In this document: piece by piece, positions 34,015 through 42,218 of the stretch | How the letters are laid out: every line of letters begins with the position of its first letter | Position numbering within the stretch: the first letter of the stretch is position 1 | From: Hyphomicrobiales bacterium | GTDB lineage: Bacteria; Pseudomonadota; Alphaproteobacteria; Rhizobiales; Rhizobiaceae | Length of the DNA: 64,000 nt | Direction: 5' to 3' | Assembly: GCA_900471815.1 (NCBI GenBank) | Contig: UICE01000008.1 | Span: forward strand, 248,001-312,000 | Position numbers and translations under genes: made by a program | The notes under the pieces: generated by a model | Database searches by the model: none | Seen by the model: only the letters and a program-made list of their open reading frames with translations | What the model was told of the DNA's origin: nothing

Positions 34015-34881
34015 TCATGCGGGTTCTTTATCCGAAAGCACAAGCAGCCAGTCCTGGCCGTAATTTTGCGTCATCAGCTCATTAGCTGTGACGGGCCGGG
34101 CAAAGCCTTCGAAGTCGAGCCGCCGTATCCCTCCATAAATTGTTGCCAGTCGTTCGATGAACTGGTCGTTATTCACCGAGCGGGCAGCATTGAACTCGAC
34201 CACGATCATCGGCCGGTGACGTTCTATCGTCTCGCCCATGGCAGAAAAAATATCCTCTTCTGCTCCTTCTGCATCGATCTTGATAAAATCCACGCGTTCC
34301 AGTGGCATGCATAATGCATCCATGGTAGCAGCCGGAATTTCGATGAGGTTACCGCCATGATGCCGGGCATTTTCGGCATTGAAAGCGGCAGGCACAACAG
34401 TGGCATTTTTCGGCTCATGGTCTGGAATGAATAGCTTCGCGCTGCTGGGTCCGGCACCGCCGAGCACCATTTGCTTGACTTGGCTACGAGGGGTAAACCC
34501 GTTCAGATCGAGGCTTCTTTTGAGAAAGTCTGCCGCGTGCGGATTAGGCTCGACAGAGATCAACTTGCCCGTCTCTCCAACAAGTTCGGCCAGCAGCACT
34601 GAATAATAGCCAAAATTGGCGCCGACATCGATGGCCGTCATTCCGGCCCGGACATTGCGGGCGCAAAACTGTGTCAGCCATATCTCCCAAAAGCCGTCGA
34701 GCAGAATATGCGAGCCGAAGCCGCGGTCGCGTGTGTCGATATAAAGCTTGTATCGGCCAAGCACGCGGGCAATCGCTGTGTGGTCCCCTAGATAAGCATT
34801 ATTTGTAAGTCTCAAAATTGCGGCCTCGAGATCAAGGCGTTTCAGTTTCGCTATCTCGTGCAAGTGAAGCAATGATGGCAT
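34015..34881 (-). CDS. FkbM-family methyltransferase
   Basis: A 288-residue SAM-dependent methyltransferase. It has motif I TAIDVGANFGYYSVLLAE (about residues 82-99), the acidic ISVEPNPHA turn, a middle region with NGFTPRSQVKQMVLGG, and FIKIDAEGAEEDIFSAM (about 205-221), which mark the FkbM family. It lies 31 bases upstream of the GT4 gene on the same strand and is separated by about 40 bases from the wza-like gene. It is expected to O-methylate a sugar of the surface glycan. No strong ribosome site precedes the ATG. Confidence 0.82.
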   Translation of the reverse strand: MPSLLHLHEIAKLKRLDLEAAILRLTNNAYLGDHTAIARVLGRYKLYIDTRDRGFGSHILLDGFWEIWLTQFCARNVRAGMTAIDVGANFGYYSVLLAELVGETGKLISVEPNPHAADFLKRSLDLNGFTPRSQVKQMVLGGAGPSSAKLFIPDHEPKNATVVPAAFNAENARHHGGNLIEIPAATMDALCMPLERVDFIKIDAEGAEEDIFSAMGETIERHRPMIVVEFNAARSVNNDQFIERLATIYGGIRRLDFEGFARPVTANELMTQNYGQDWLLVLSDKEPA

Positions 34882-34922
34882 GCGCTATTCCATTCAATAC
34901 GCGGTAGTGGACAAAAACAGTT

Positions 34923-36152
34923 TCACAGACGGCTGGCACTAAGACCAAGCGAGGTTGCACTCATTGCAGGAGAACTTACACCTTGGAAAATTGCCATGAC
35001 TTTCTGCAGATCTGCACCCGCCGCATTGGCAACATAAATCACGTCGCGCGGTTGGATTTCGAAACGCTGCATGGAAAGCATCACATTCGTGTCACGCATA
35101 TTGAAGCGATAAACCACGGGAATGTATTCGCCCCTGCTGAGGAGCGGACTGCCTGCCGGAATGAAGTGTCGCGCGATAGACGCCAGTTCGTATCGCAAAA
35201 CGAATACGCCGCTCGCATCCGCCCGCTGGTCATTCAGACCTGCGGATTTTGCCAAGGCATCAGCCATTGTTATGCGGGACGCGTCGAATGGAACTTCTGC
35301 ATTGCGGCCAGTGGCGCCGAATACCAGAAATGTACGTGGTTCGCGCACCACTGTTATCAGATCACCGGAGCGCAAACGGATATTTTCTTCCGGGTTTTCC
35401 AGCATGACGTCGAAGGGTACGCGTGCGACGACGCCGTTGCGCGTTAGCCCAACTATGCTGTCGCTTGCTGTCGCACGAAGGCCGCCTGCACTTGCGATGG
35501 CATCAAGGACCCGTTCGCCGGCACCTGTCAGCGATATTCTGGCGCCTGCAGCCACTTCGCCGGTTACGGTCACTGCATTGGCCGTGCTGCGCTGGATGGT
35601 GACCAGTGCCTGTGGCTGAACTGCCTTGCCTTCAAGCGCCTTGGTTATCTGTTGTTCGACCTGTGTCGGCGTATTGCCAATGACCTTTATGCGGCCCGCA
35701 TAGGGTACGGCGATCGTTCCGTTGCCGGAAACCGTCTGGGGCGGAATGGTGGCTGAGCTTCCTGTTGGCTGCTGAAAACCGGCCATGGTGATGTTTCCGC
35801 CAAAGAGACTGCCGGGAGGCGCTTCCCAAATGTTGACGGCCACAACATCACCCACAGCGATGCGCAGATCACTGGAACGCGGCCCGGCGCCAAATTTGGC
35901 GGCAAGGCTTGCCCGCGGACGGGTCCCGGCATAGGTCAATATATCCTTGCCGATGTCGACGAGCGCGTAATTCAGGTTGGTTGACGTCTTCCGCTGATTG
36001 AGAACGTCACCCGTTGTTGGCCCCGAGCGGGGAAGGCAACCGGAAACCGAAACCGCTATTGCCAGCATAAGTGGTAAAACGCTTGTCCTGGCCAGGGTGA
36101 GTGGTTTTGAGGAAGGCAGGCTACGCAAGGTACAAACTGGCATTCGCAACAT
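34923..36152 (-). CDS. Polysaccharide export outer-membrane lipoprotein, Wza/KpsD type
   Basis: An outer-membrane channel component for polysaccharide export. The 409-residue protein has a signal peptide with lipobox SVSGC (Cys39), a Poly_export domain (about 90-190, with LRIAVGDVVAVNIWE and VSGNGTIAVPYAGRIKVIG), and SLBB domains (about 195-245, TVTGEVAAGARISLTGAG, and 275-350, TFLVFGATGRNAEVPF). In ABC-dependent systems the equivalent is BexD/CtrA or KpsD. It completes the trans-envelope path KpsMT-KpsE-export channel. It starts only 4 bases after the AraC-type regulator gene, so both are probably co-transcribed. Confidence 0.88.
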   Translation of the reverse strand: MLRMPVCTLRSLPSSKPLTLARTSVLPLMLAIAVSVSGCLPRSGPTTGDVLNQRKTSTNLNYALVDIGKDILTYAGTRPRASLAAKFGAGPRSSDLRIAVGDVVAVNIWEAPPGSLFGGNITMAGFQQPTGSSATIPPQTVSGNGTIAVPYAGRIKVIGNTPTQVEQQITKALEGKAVQPQALVTIQRSTANAVTVTGEVAAGARISLTGAGERVLDAIASAGGLRATASDSIVGLTRNGVVARVPFDVMLENPEENIRLRSGDLITVVREPRTFLVFGATGRNAEVPFDASRITMADALAKSAGLNDQRADASGVFVLRYELASIARHFIPAGSPLLSRGEYIPVVYRFNMRDTNVMLSMQRFEIQPRDVIYVANAAGADLQKVMAIFQGVSSPAMSATSLGLSASRL

Positions 36153-36155
36153 GTG

Positions 36156-37145
36156 TCAGGTATTCTTTTCATGAAAGCGCATCATTGCCGACGGGCTCAT
36201 TCCATAGGCATTGCGGTACAGTGACGAGAAGCGTCCGGGATTGGAAAATTGCAGGTGGATGGCAAGATCCGTGACATTGCGAGCACTGCCACTCAGGATA
36301 GCCTCATGTGCCGCAGATAATCTGTACTCGCACAAAACATGCATCGGGCTTGTATCCCGATATTCCTTGAACATTCTCTGCAGCGCCCGCGCACTGCACC
36401 CTGCTGCATCTGCTATGTTATCGAGTGTTACAGCATTATGGATATTTTCGCGCATGAATGCCTCGGCGCGCTGCAGATAGCGCGGCGATATCCGGCGACC
36501 TGCCAAATTGTTGAGCGTGTTTACATTGTCAGGTTTTGTCATGAACAGTTTCGCCAGCAGTAAGCGTTCATAGACGTTGGTCAGAACGTCTCGTGTCGAA
36601 TTGGTCGCATTGGCGAGATCTTCACTGACGTAACACAGCGTTTGATACAGAGCTGCCGCACTACCGGAGCGAAAATCATGGAGAGGCGCGAAAGCCTGCT
36701 CCTGAAAATAGGGCCGGTGCATCAGGCGTTCGAAATATTCCCGCAGCGTGGTGACCGGCACCCGATAGGCCACCCAAGAGCTCCCGGGGTGGATTTTGGC
36801 TTTCACATCTGCCCGATCGATGATGCTGGTTGCATTGCCGGCTACCAATGTCTGTATTTTTCTCTTTTTCATGTCGACCAGGTCAATAGTTCCCTTGATG
36901 ACAAAGAGAAAACTGAGAGTGGATGAAGCTCCTTTGGAGATCATTTCTAGTCGGCCATGGGTATCGCCGTACATAATCGTGGTTTGTTGCAGTTTATAAA
37001 GGTTGCGACTGTAGCCAATATTGCCCTTATCATCGCTATAAGAAGACCAACGCCACTTCTCATCCGGAGCCTCTGCATCCCGATCAGTATCATCTGCTAC
37101 GGTCAAAGACCTGTAATCAGATTTACCTAGAGAATTGTCGTACAT
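36156..37145 (-). CDS. AraC-family transcriptional regulator
   Basis: A 329-residue regulator with an N-terminal cupin-like sensor (about 50-200) and a C-terminal AraC double helix-turn-helix (about 228-325): NAVTLDNIADAAGCSARALQRMF is the first HTH and ARNVTDLAIHLQFSNPGRFSSLYRNAYG the second, ending with G-x-S-P-S. The ribosome site GGGGGAC precedes the ATG by 5-8 bases. It lies immediately upstream of the Wza/KpsD-like gene on the same strand and likely controls that gene or the capsule locus. Targets and inducer cannot be read from sequence. Confidence 0.85.
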   Translation of the reverse strand: MYDNSLGKSDYRSLTVADDTDRDAEAPDEKWRWSSYSDDKGNIGYSRNLYKLQQTTIMYGDTHGRLEMISKGASSTLSFLFVIKGTIDLVDMKKRKIQTLVAGNATSIIDRADVKAKIHPGSSWVAYRVPVTTLREYFERLMHRPYFQEQAFAPLHDFRSGSAAALYQTLCYVSEDLANATNSTRDVLTNVYERLLLAKLFMTKPDNVNTLNNLAGRRISPRYLQRAEAFMRENIHNAVTLDNIADAAGCSARALQRMFKEYRDTSPMHVLCEYRLSAAHEAILSGSARNVTDLAIHLQFSNPGRFSSLYRNAYGMSPSAMMRFHEKNT

Positions 37146-37611
37146 GTGTCCCCCAATTACCTAAACCGTGTTAACCAGTTTCATATGAAACCAATGTTCA
37201 GTTATCGAATTAAAAGGATTTATTTGCAATTTTAACAATATTATAAAGCTATATAAGAATAGCTGTATTCAAAACTCGTAAACAATCCGATTTACAACTT
37301 TCTCCCTTAGACACTGCTTCATAGCCTTACATATGGCAATATTTTTTTTTTGAATAATACGCAGACAAAGTGATTTTAATCCAAGATGTTTGACGAGAAA
37401 TTACTTTTTGGCGCTTATAATACTTTATTGTCGCAAAATGTATGTTTGTGATCCGGTCAAAAACCGCGTGGATATAAGAATGTAATATTCAAGTTTGAAA
37501 CTTCGGGCGGATATTGGCCAAAAGAATCGCAGCCTATATTGCTTCGGCGCTTTACGTCCGACGCAATCTGTCCTGAGTGGGATGTGTCGTCAGAAAAACG
37601 GTTTTACGCCT
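37146..37611. promoter_or_regulatory. AT-rich intergenic region upstream of the AraC-type regulator
   Basis: A 466-base gap, very AT-rich from 37180 to 37420. The part next to 37145 should hold the promoter of the AraC gene. I see no RNA gene, repeat or credible coding frame; one open frame on the plus strand from 37495 is rejected because it lies opposite the 90-residue gene. Confidence 0.4.
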
Positions 37612-37884
37612 TCACGCCTGATTCTCAGGATTGAGAGGGGAGGCCTCTATCGCCGCCTGTATCGTTCGCGAGGTCACAGAGGGGCGCGCACGGTTAGCCG
37701 CATCGATCATTTCATTCGTCGGGTTACGAAGGACATCATAGACGATGGGGAGCGCAACATTGGCATAATCACGATAGGTTTGACGGATGAAGTCGGGGAT
37801 TTTGTCCCACTCCTGGCTACCGGTGCTGCGGTAAGCATGAATAGCCTGAGCTACTGCTTCAATAAGTTTTTCGTGTCCCGTCAT
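37612..37884 (-). CDS. Hypothetical protein, 90 aa
   Basis: A 90-residue, mostly helical soluble protein. It starts MTGHEKLIEAVAQAIHAY and contains IPDFIRQTYRDYANVALPIVYDV, then TSRTIQAAIEA. Phrases of this type (A-R-A-I...A-x-A-A-I-E-A) are common in small phage-derived or plasmid-borne hypothetical proteins of Rhizobiales. The ribosome site is weak (AGAA). A longer frame exists on the other strand, but its composition is less protein-like. No neighbour on the same strand suggests an operon. Function unknown. Confidence 0.55.
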   Translation of the reverse strand: MTGHEKLIEAVAQAIHAYRSTGSQEWDKIPDFIRQTYRDYANVALPIVYDVLRNPTNEMIDAANRARPSVTSRTIQAAIEASPLNPENQA

Positions 37885-38134
37885 GGTTCAATTCTCATTT
37901 TCGACCATACCCCACCACCGAAATGGTCACTCCTCAGATTAATTTAGTCCGCAATCGATTAATTATAGTGGGAATCGTTTATCTATTTTCAATATAGGCA
38001 AGCTTGTCTTTGCCAATTAACGGATAATATGGTTATTGTTGACTGGTTTAGATGGTGTCGCTTCAAGACGTTCTTCCACGAGCGATGCCTGCATTCTTTA
38101 TTCATTTAAAGCTTACTCCTTGTGGAGTGCAATT

Positions 38135-38305
38135 ATGCAGAAGCTCGGCCAAGAGATTATATGTCACGAGTGCAAAACCAGTCATATGACGGTTCCGATT
38201 GAAGAAGAGGACGAGGCGCCCGTGCATTGTTCCGAATGCGGTGCCTTAATGTGCTTCTGGCGCGATGTGGTTGCCGACGAGACGCCGGCCATGAAAAAGG
38301 CATGA
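38135..38305 (+). CDS. Small zinc-ribbon-like protein, 56 aa
   Basis: The ATG at 38135 has GGAG 7 bases upstream; a longer in-frame start at 38036 gives an unconvincing N-terminus. The 56-residue protein has two Cys pairs, CHEC (about residues 10-13) and CSEC followed by GALMC (about 31-38), which fits a zinc-ribbon or rubredoxin-like knuckle. Acidic residues (EEEDEAP) separate the pairs. Such proteins may bind nucleic acid or protein partners. Nothing in the neighbourhood narrows the role; it lies alone on the plus strand. Confidence 0.65.
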   Translation: MQKLGQEIICHECKTSHMTVPIEEEDEAPVHCSECGALMCFWRDVVADETPAMKKA

Positions 38306-38470
38306 GTCCAGCAATCTGGCGCGCCAAGCTTTACAGTATTGGGCAATGAAAGCGCTCTCCCCATTTATTGTTCTTATCTGCTTTTCTGAAGTATTCACGC
38401 ACAAATCAATTGTACAAAGTTAGCCCGCATTTTTGCGGTCTGTCATCCCCGATTTGAAAAATAGAAGGAT

Positions 38471-38496
38471 GAACTGTCGCAGATTTGCGACAGTTC
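38471..38496 (-). terminator. Perfect 11-bp hairpin beyond the DUF486 gene
   Basis: GAACTGTCGCA and its complement flank the loop GATT. It begins about 22 bases beyond the stop of the DUF486 gene and is followed on the minus strand by ATCCTTCTATTTTTC, so it may terminate that gene. It could also act for the opposite strand. Confidence 0.55.
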
Positions 38497-38517
38497 AGGA
38501 CAAATTCCGAAATTCAA

Positions 38518-38868
38518 TTATAGTGGCCCTTTGAATACGAAGAATGCGCCGCCACAAATCATGGCAAAACCGACAGCGTGGTTGATTGTGATTTTTTCGC
38601 CGAGATAAGCCACCGAAAAGCCTGCGAAGACCAGAAGCGTGATGACTTCCTGGATCGTTTTCAGCTGGGCTGCGGAATAAACCTCATGCCCGTAGCGGTT
38701 GGCCGGAACGGCAAGGCAATATTCGAAGAAGGCGATCATCCAGCTGACAAGAATGACCAGCATCAAGGATTTATTGCCAAATTTGAGATGCCCGTACCAC
38801 GCGAATGTCATGAATACATTTGATCCGAGGAGCAGGAGGATAGGACGGATATAATCGAAAGACGGCAT
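38518..38868 (-). CDS. DMT-type membrane protein, DUF486 family
   Basis: A 116-residue membrane protein from the ATG at 38868; the frame extends upstream to 38964 but that part is Pro/Lys-rich and unlike the family. It has four membrane segments (about residues 8-26, 34-54, 66-86, 93-112) with NVFMTFAWYGHLKF, EYCLAVPANRYGHEVYSAAQLKTIQE (split over TM2-loop) and SVAYLGEKIT, typical of DUF486. The family is related to small drug/metabolite transporters, but no substrate is known. It is transcribed alone between the zinc-ribbon gene and the HPP gene. Confidence 0.85.
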   Translation of the reverse strand: MPSFDYIRPILLLLGSNVFMTFAWYGHLKFGNKSLMLVILVSWMIAFFEYCLAVPANRYGHEVYSAAQLKTIQEVITLLVFAGFSVAYLGEKITINHAVGFAMICGGAFFVFKGPL

Positions 38869-38984
38869 GGAGGGTCTCTTTGGTTTGCGGGATTTAACGG
38901 TGATATCAGAGTACGGGTCGCCGGACGACGGGCGATAAGCGCCCGCTCCCGGTTTTTCCGGCACTGCATCTTTTGCGCAACGGA

Positions 38985-40121
38985 TCAGAGATAGGAATTG
39001 AAGGCGACGCCGAGCAGATCGGTCTGGGTGACCAGCCCGAGAACATGGCGGGAATCGTCAATGATCATCACCGCATGGGTCTTGCCGTCAGTCAGCATGG
39101 GCAAAAGCTTCATGGCATGGTCGTCAGGCTTGGCAGTGACAGCAGCGGTGATTGACCCTTTGATTGCCGCCCCGGCATTTGCCAATTCGCGCAAGCCGAT
39201 CGTGCCAAGCAGGCATCCTGAAAGGTCAAGAACGGGCAGGGCACGCACATTGTGTTCAAGCAGCAGGGTCCGCGCGGTATCCGCACTGGCATCCTCAGAA
39301 ACCTTGATCACGTCACGTGACATGATATCGCTGCACAGCAGTGCCCGGTGCCGCCGTATAGCGGCCTGAACCTGCACTTCCCGCAGCAGAATATCGATAT
39401 CGCTTCGTTCAATATCGAATGTCTCATCAAGTGCTTCCAGCGCGTTATCGACATCTTCGCTTTGAAAGCCCGAACGCAATGGGGCTGGCGGGTCCTGCGT
39501 CCCATGTATATTGGCAACAGGCGCGGCTGCCTTGTGTGGATAGGTTCTGCCAGCCAGCCTGTGAAACAGGATACCCAGCACAACGAGCAGCACGGAATTC
39601 AGCGCAACCGGCACGAATGGAAAGAGAAAACCCGCCGAAAGAACCGCTGGCCCGCCGATAACAGCTGTCAAAGCGGCAGCGCCACCTGGCGGATGCAGAC
39701 ACCGTGCCACCGACATCACTGCGATTGCACATGCAACAGCCAGAGCAACAGCCAGTTCCGGCTGATGTACGAAATGAGCCACTGTCACGCCGACCAAGGC
39801 GGAAATTGTATTGCCGCCGATGATTGGCCAAGGCTGTGCCAGAGGGCTGGCCGGAACGGCAAACAGCAGGACCGCAGATGCGCCAACAGGCGCGACGATG
39901 AGCGGCACGGCGGGGCCAGCACCGAACATGATGCCGCAAATCCAACCGGTCAGGCCAATGCCGATCAATGCCCCAATGCAGCCGATAATTCTCTCGCGCA
40001 ATGTCGCCCCGGCGAGGATCGGCACGAAGAGACGAAACCGCTCCGTCCCATCCGGGCCTTTTGAATAAAAAAACTGGCGCATTTGGAAAATTCCGGGCGA
40101 CTTTCGATATAATACCCGCAT
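38985..40121 (-). CDS. HPP-family membrane protein with CBS domain pair
   Basis: A 378-residue protein. The N-terminal HPP domain (about residues 30-170) has four to five membrane segments and the signature CLHPPGGAAALTAVIGGP that names the family; HPP proteins are implicated in nitrite transport in chloroplasts and cyanobacteria, but most bacterial ones are uncharacterised. A CBS pair follows (about 255-375) with SRDVIKVSEDASADTARTLL and HAVMIIDDSRHVLGLVTQTDL, which usually binds adenosine nucleotides and regulates transport. The start is either 40121 or an ATG at 40082 (GGAA upstream). It is monocistronic. Confidence 0.85.
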   Translation of the reverse strand: MRVLYRKSPGIFQMRQFFYSKGPDGTERFRLFVPILAGATLRERIIGCIGALIGIGLTGWICGIMFGAGPAVPLIVAPVGASAVLLFAVPASPLAQPWPIIGGNTISALVGVTVAHFVHQPELAVALAVACAIAVMSVARCLHPPGGAAALTAVIGGPAVLSAGFLFPFVPVALNSVLLVVLGILFHRLAGRTYPHKAAAPVANIHGTQDPPAPLRSGFQSEDVDNALEALDETFDIERSDIDILLREVQVQAAIRRHRALLCSDIMSRDVIKVSEDASADTARTLLLEHNVRALPVLDLSGCLLGTIGLRELANAGAAIKGSITAAVTAKPDDHAMKLLPMLTDGKTHAVMIIDDSRHVLGLVTQTDLLGVAFNSYL

Positions 40122-40307
40122 CTACGGCGGACGGGAGCCAATGAAAAGGGAAATAATTCTCTAAATCGGCGATTATCCGTAAAAACTTTTTCCCTTTGCC
40201 ATGGTAACGAAATACCAAGGAAGCCCTGTCAAATTAGGAATATCGCGACTCGATATTTCCGACTTTTATCCAGTCACCCCATGATGGACTGAAAACGGCA
40301 GGACTCA

Positions 40308-41048
40308 ATGGCTCAGAAAAAGCGCCGCACTCGTTCAACTTCGCGCTCTCCGAAGCGATCTTCCTCGCGGTCGTCGCAGCGTTGGTCTCCCGTCGGGTTG
40401 CTGCTTGCAGTGGCGGTATTGGGTGGTGTCGGGTTGTTGGCATTCTGGACAAAGGAACAGGCGAAAAACCCATCTGCAACAAATACCAGATCCCCCGTGG
40501 CTACAGCTTCCAGAGCGCCGTCTGCGGTGCCCAGACCCGAGAAAGAGGTGAGGTCGCCGGCAAAAACAGCGCTTCGCGAGGATAGCGGACGGACAGAGAT
40601 AGCACGAGCGCCTGTGCCGCGACCCTCCGTTCCCGTGGGCGTGCCGCAACAAAATCCTGCTGCAACGAAGCCGACGCAGCAAGCATCATTGCAGCGTCCG
40701 CAGGGGCCCATTGGCAAAGCAATTGGCGAGCCACCGCGCGGCACCAATGTGCCGGGCATGGCGCCATCGGTAGTCTATGCTCGTGACAGGCTGGTTTTAC
40801 GGCGTAGCGCATCGCAAGCTTCCGCCTCGATAGGCTCTGTCGAAAAAGGGCGTGAAATGCGCTCCTACAGCAAAGCGGGCAAATGGCATCATATTGCAGT
40901 GCCGACAACTGGTATGATTGGCTGGGTGCATGAGGACATGCTGATAAAGGGAAGGCAGGCTCCCAACATATCAAGCATGACAACCGGCGCAATATACCGT
41001 GCACCTGGACAGGCAGTCTATCCTCCGCGGCCGGTGGGTGCGCAATAA
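40308..41048 (+). CDS. SH3-domain membrane-anchored periplasmic protein
   Basis: A 246-residue protein with a very basic, Ser/Arg-rich cytoplasmic start (1-26), one membrane segment (about 27-45), a long Pro/Ala-rich linker (50-155) and a bacterial SH3 domain (about 160-218: VYARDRLVLRRSASQASASI, then WHHIAVPTTGMIGWVHEDML). The type II single-pass layout with an SH3b domain indicates a periplasmic cell-wall binding protein. This domain arrangement is common in Rhizobiales and not tied to a known process. It is followed by a stress gene pair but separated by 179 bases. Confidence 0.78.
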   Translation: MAQKKRRTRSTSRSPKRSSSRSSQRWSPVGLLLAVAVLGGVGLLAFWTKEQAKNPSATNTRSPVATASRAPSAVPRPEKEVRSPAKTALREDSGRTEIARAPVPRPSVPVGVPQQNPAATKPTQQASLQRPQGPIGKAIGEPPRGTNVPGMAPSVVYARDRLVLRRSASQASASIGSVEKGREMRSYSKAGKWHHIAVPTTGMIGWVHEDMLIKGRQAPNISSMTTGAIYRAPGQAVYPPRPVGAQ

Positions 41049-41155
41049 GCCCGCGCCGTTCCTCGCGATTGTTTTTGGTTTTTGTCATTGACGCTCCTTC
41101 CAGGAAGTTCCGTCAATTAGAAAAAATAAACCTGCTCTCCATCATCTGAAAATCA

Positions 41156-41180
41156 GGAACCTCATCTGCCTATGCGGGTT
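41156..41180 (+). promoter_or_regulatory. EcfG-like general stress promoter
   Basis: GGAAC at 41156 is followed after 16 bases by GGTT (41177), close to the alphaproteobacterial EcfG/RpoE2 consensus GGAAC-N16/17-CGTT with one mismatch. It lies 48 bases upstream of the ATG at 41228, whose downstream neighbour encodes a general-stress-type protein. Assignment is by pattern and context. Confidence 0.5.
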
Positions 41181-41227
41181 AGTCTCTCAGGCGGCTGACA
41201 AAATGGTCGCGAAAGATGGAGGTTCAT

Positions 41228-41548
41228 ATGAGACGAATTGCACTCGTACTTGGCGCGGTTTCGATTGCCTCACTGGCTTATGCACAGGAGGCTCCTAAGC
41301 CGACTACAGAGTCTGAAACACCGGCAGTGACAACGCCGGATTCTACCAATCCTGCTGCGCCTGTCGCCGGAGAAAATAGCTTTACAGAAGCCCAGGCCCA
41401 AGAGCGCATTGAAGCCAAAGGCTACACTGCCGTAACGGGCCTTGTAAAAGGCGAAGACGGCATCTGGACGGGTACGGGCAACAAGGACGGCAAGTCTTTC
41501 GAGGTCAAGCTCGACTATCAGGGCAACATAACAGAGACCGCAAAATAA
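41228..41548 (+). CDS. Small secreted PepSY-like protein
   Basis: The ATG at 41228 is preferred over 41216 because GGAGG lies 5 bases upstream. The 106-residue protein has a signal peptide (about 1-19, ending LAYAQ), a Thr/Pro/Glu-rich linker (20-48) and a compact C-terminal domain (49-106) with SFTEAQAQERIEAKGYTAV, W-T-G-T-G and EVKLDYQGNI. This pattern is PepSY/BrkDBD-like and frequent in small periplasmic proteins of Rhizobiales. It lies 48 bases after the EcfG-like promoter and 29 bases before the stress gene at 41578, so the pair probably forms a general-stress operon. Exact role unknown. Confidence 0.72.
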   Translation: MRRIALVLGAVSIASLAYAQEAPKPTTESETPAVTTPDSTNPAAPVAGENSFTEAQAQERIEAKGYTAVTGLVKGEDGIWTGTGNKDGKSFEVKLDYQGNITETAK

Positions 41549-41577
41549 GGGCGTAAACCAGCTCAAGGAGATCAGAT

Positions 41578-42174
41578 ATGCAAACTGTAACAGGACTATA
41601 TGACAATCACCGCGATGCAAGACAGGTGGTCGAGCAGCTCGAAGACGCCGGGGTTTCCTCTTCCGATATCACAATCGCGGGACGCGATGGCGATAGCGGC
41701 GAAACCTATGCGGGCGAGGGGGCTGCTGCCGGCGCCGGTATTGGCGCTGTTGTCGGTGGTACGGGCGGGCTGCTTGCCGGTCTTGGCATGCTGGCAATTC
41801 CTGGTGTCGGCCCTGTCGTGGCGGCAGGCTGGCTCGCAGCTACAGCTGCTGGTGCGGCGGCCGGTGCAGTGGCTGGCGGCGCCGCTGGCGGATTGATTGG
41901 CGGGCTTACGAGTTCCGGCGTTGATGAAGATGATGCGCATGTCTATGCGGAGGGCGTCCGCCGCGGCAGCACGCTCGTATCCGCCAGGGTCAGCGATGAC
42001 CAGGCCGATATTGCCCGCTCGATCATCAACAATAATACGCCGGTAGATCTCGACACGAGGCGATCCATGTATCGTGAAGAAGGCTGGGATCGCTTTGATG
42101 AGTCAAGCCCGGCATTTACCGAAGAAGAGCTCGCGCGGGAACGGGACAGGGTTCGCAATTACCATCCGCTATAA
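41578..42174 (+). CDS. General stress protein 17M/YflT-like with glycine-zipper membrane region
   Basis: A 198-residue protein with AAGGAG 6 bases upstream of its ATG. Residues 3-40 form a YflT/general stress protein 17M-like ferredoxin fold (TGLYDNHRDARQVVEQLE, then DITIAGRDG). A long Gly/Ala-rich hydrophobic stretch (about 45-115, many G-x3-G spacings) can insert into or associate with membranes. The acidic C-terminus (120-198) includes VYAEGVRRGSTLVSARV, the second half of the split fold. It follows the PepSY-like gene by 29 bases, likely under the same EcfG-type promoter. A bidirectional terminator follows. Confidence 0.8.
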   Translation: MQTVTGLYDNHRDARQVVEQLEDAGVSSSDITIAGRDGDSGETYAGEGAAAGAGIGAVVGGTGGLLAGLGMLAIPGVGPVVAAGWLAATAAGAAAGAVAGGAAGGLIGGLTSSGVDEDDAHVYAEGVRRGSTLVSARVSDDQADIARSIINNNTPVDLDTRRSMYREEGWDRFDESSPAFTEEELARERDRVRNYHPL

Positions 42175-42190
42175 TAGCAGCAGAAACAGA

Positions 42191-42214
42191 AAGAGCGCCC
42201 TTGGGCGCTCTTTT
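42191..42214. terminator. Bidirectional terminator between stress pair and RND operon
   Basis: AAGAGCGCCC and GGGCGCTCTT form a 10-bp perfect stem with a 2-base spacer, flanked by A-rich and T-rich ends, between the convergent stops at 42174 and 42219. Confidence 0.85.
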
Positions 42215-42218
42215 GCGT

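Noticed and set aside
37495-37947. 150-codon open frame on the plus strand
   Set aside because: It covers the 90-residue minus-strand gene and part of the AT-rich gap; its Arg/Ser-rich composition looks like an antisense reading. The choice is not certain.
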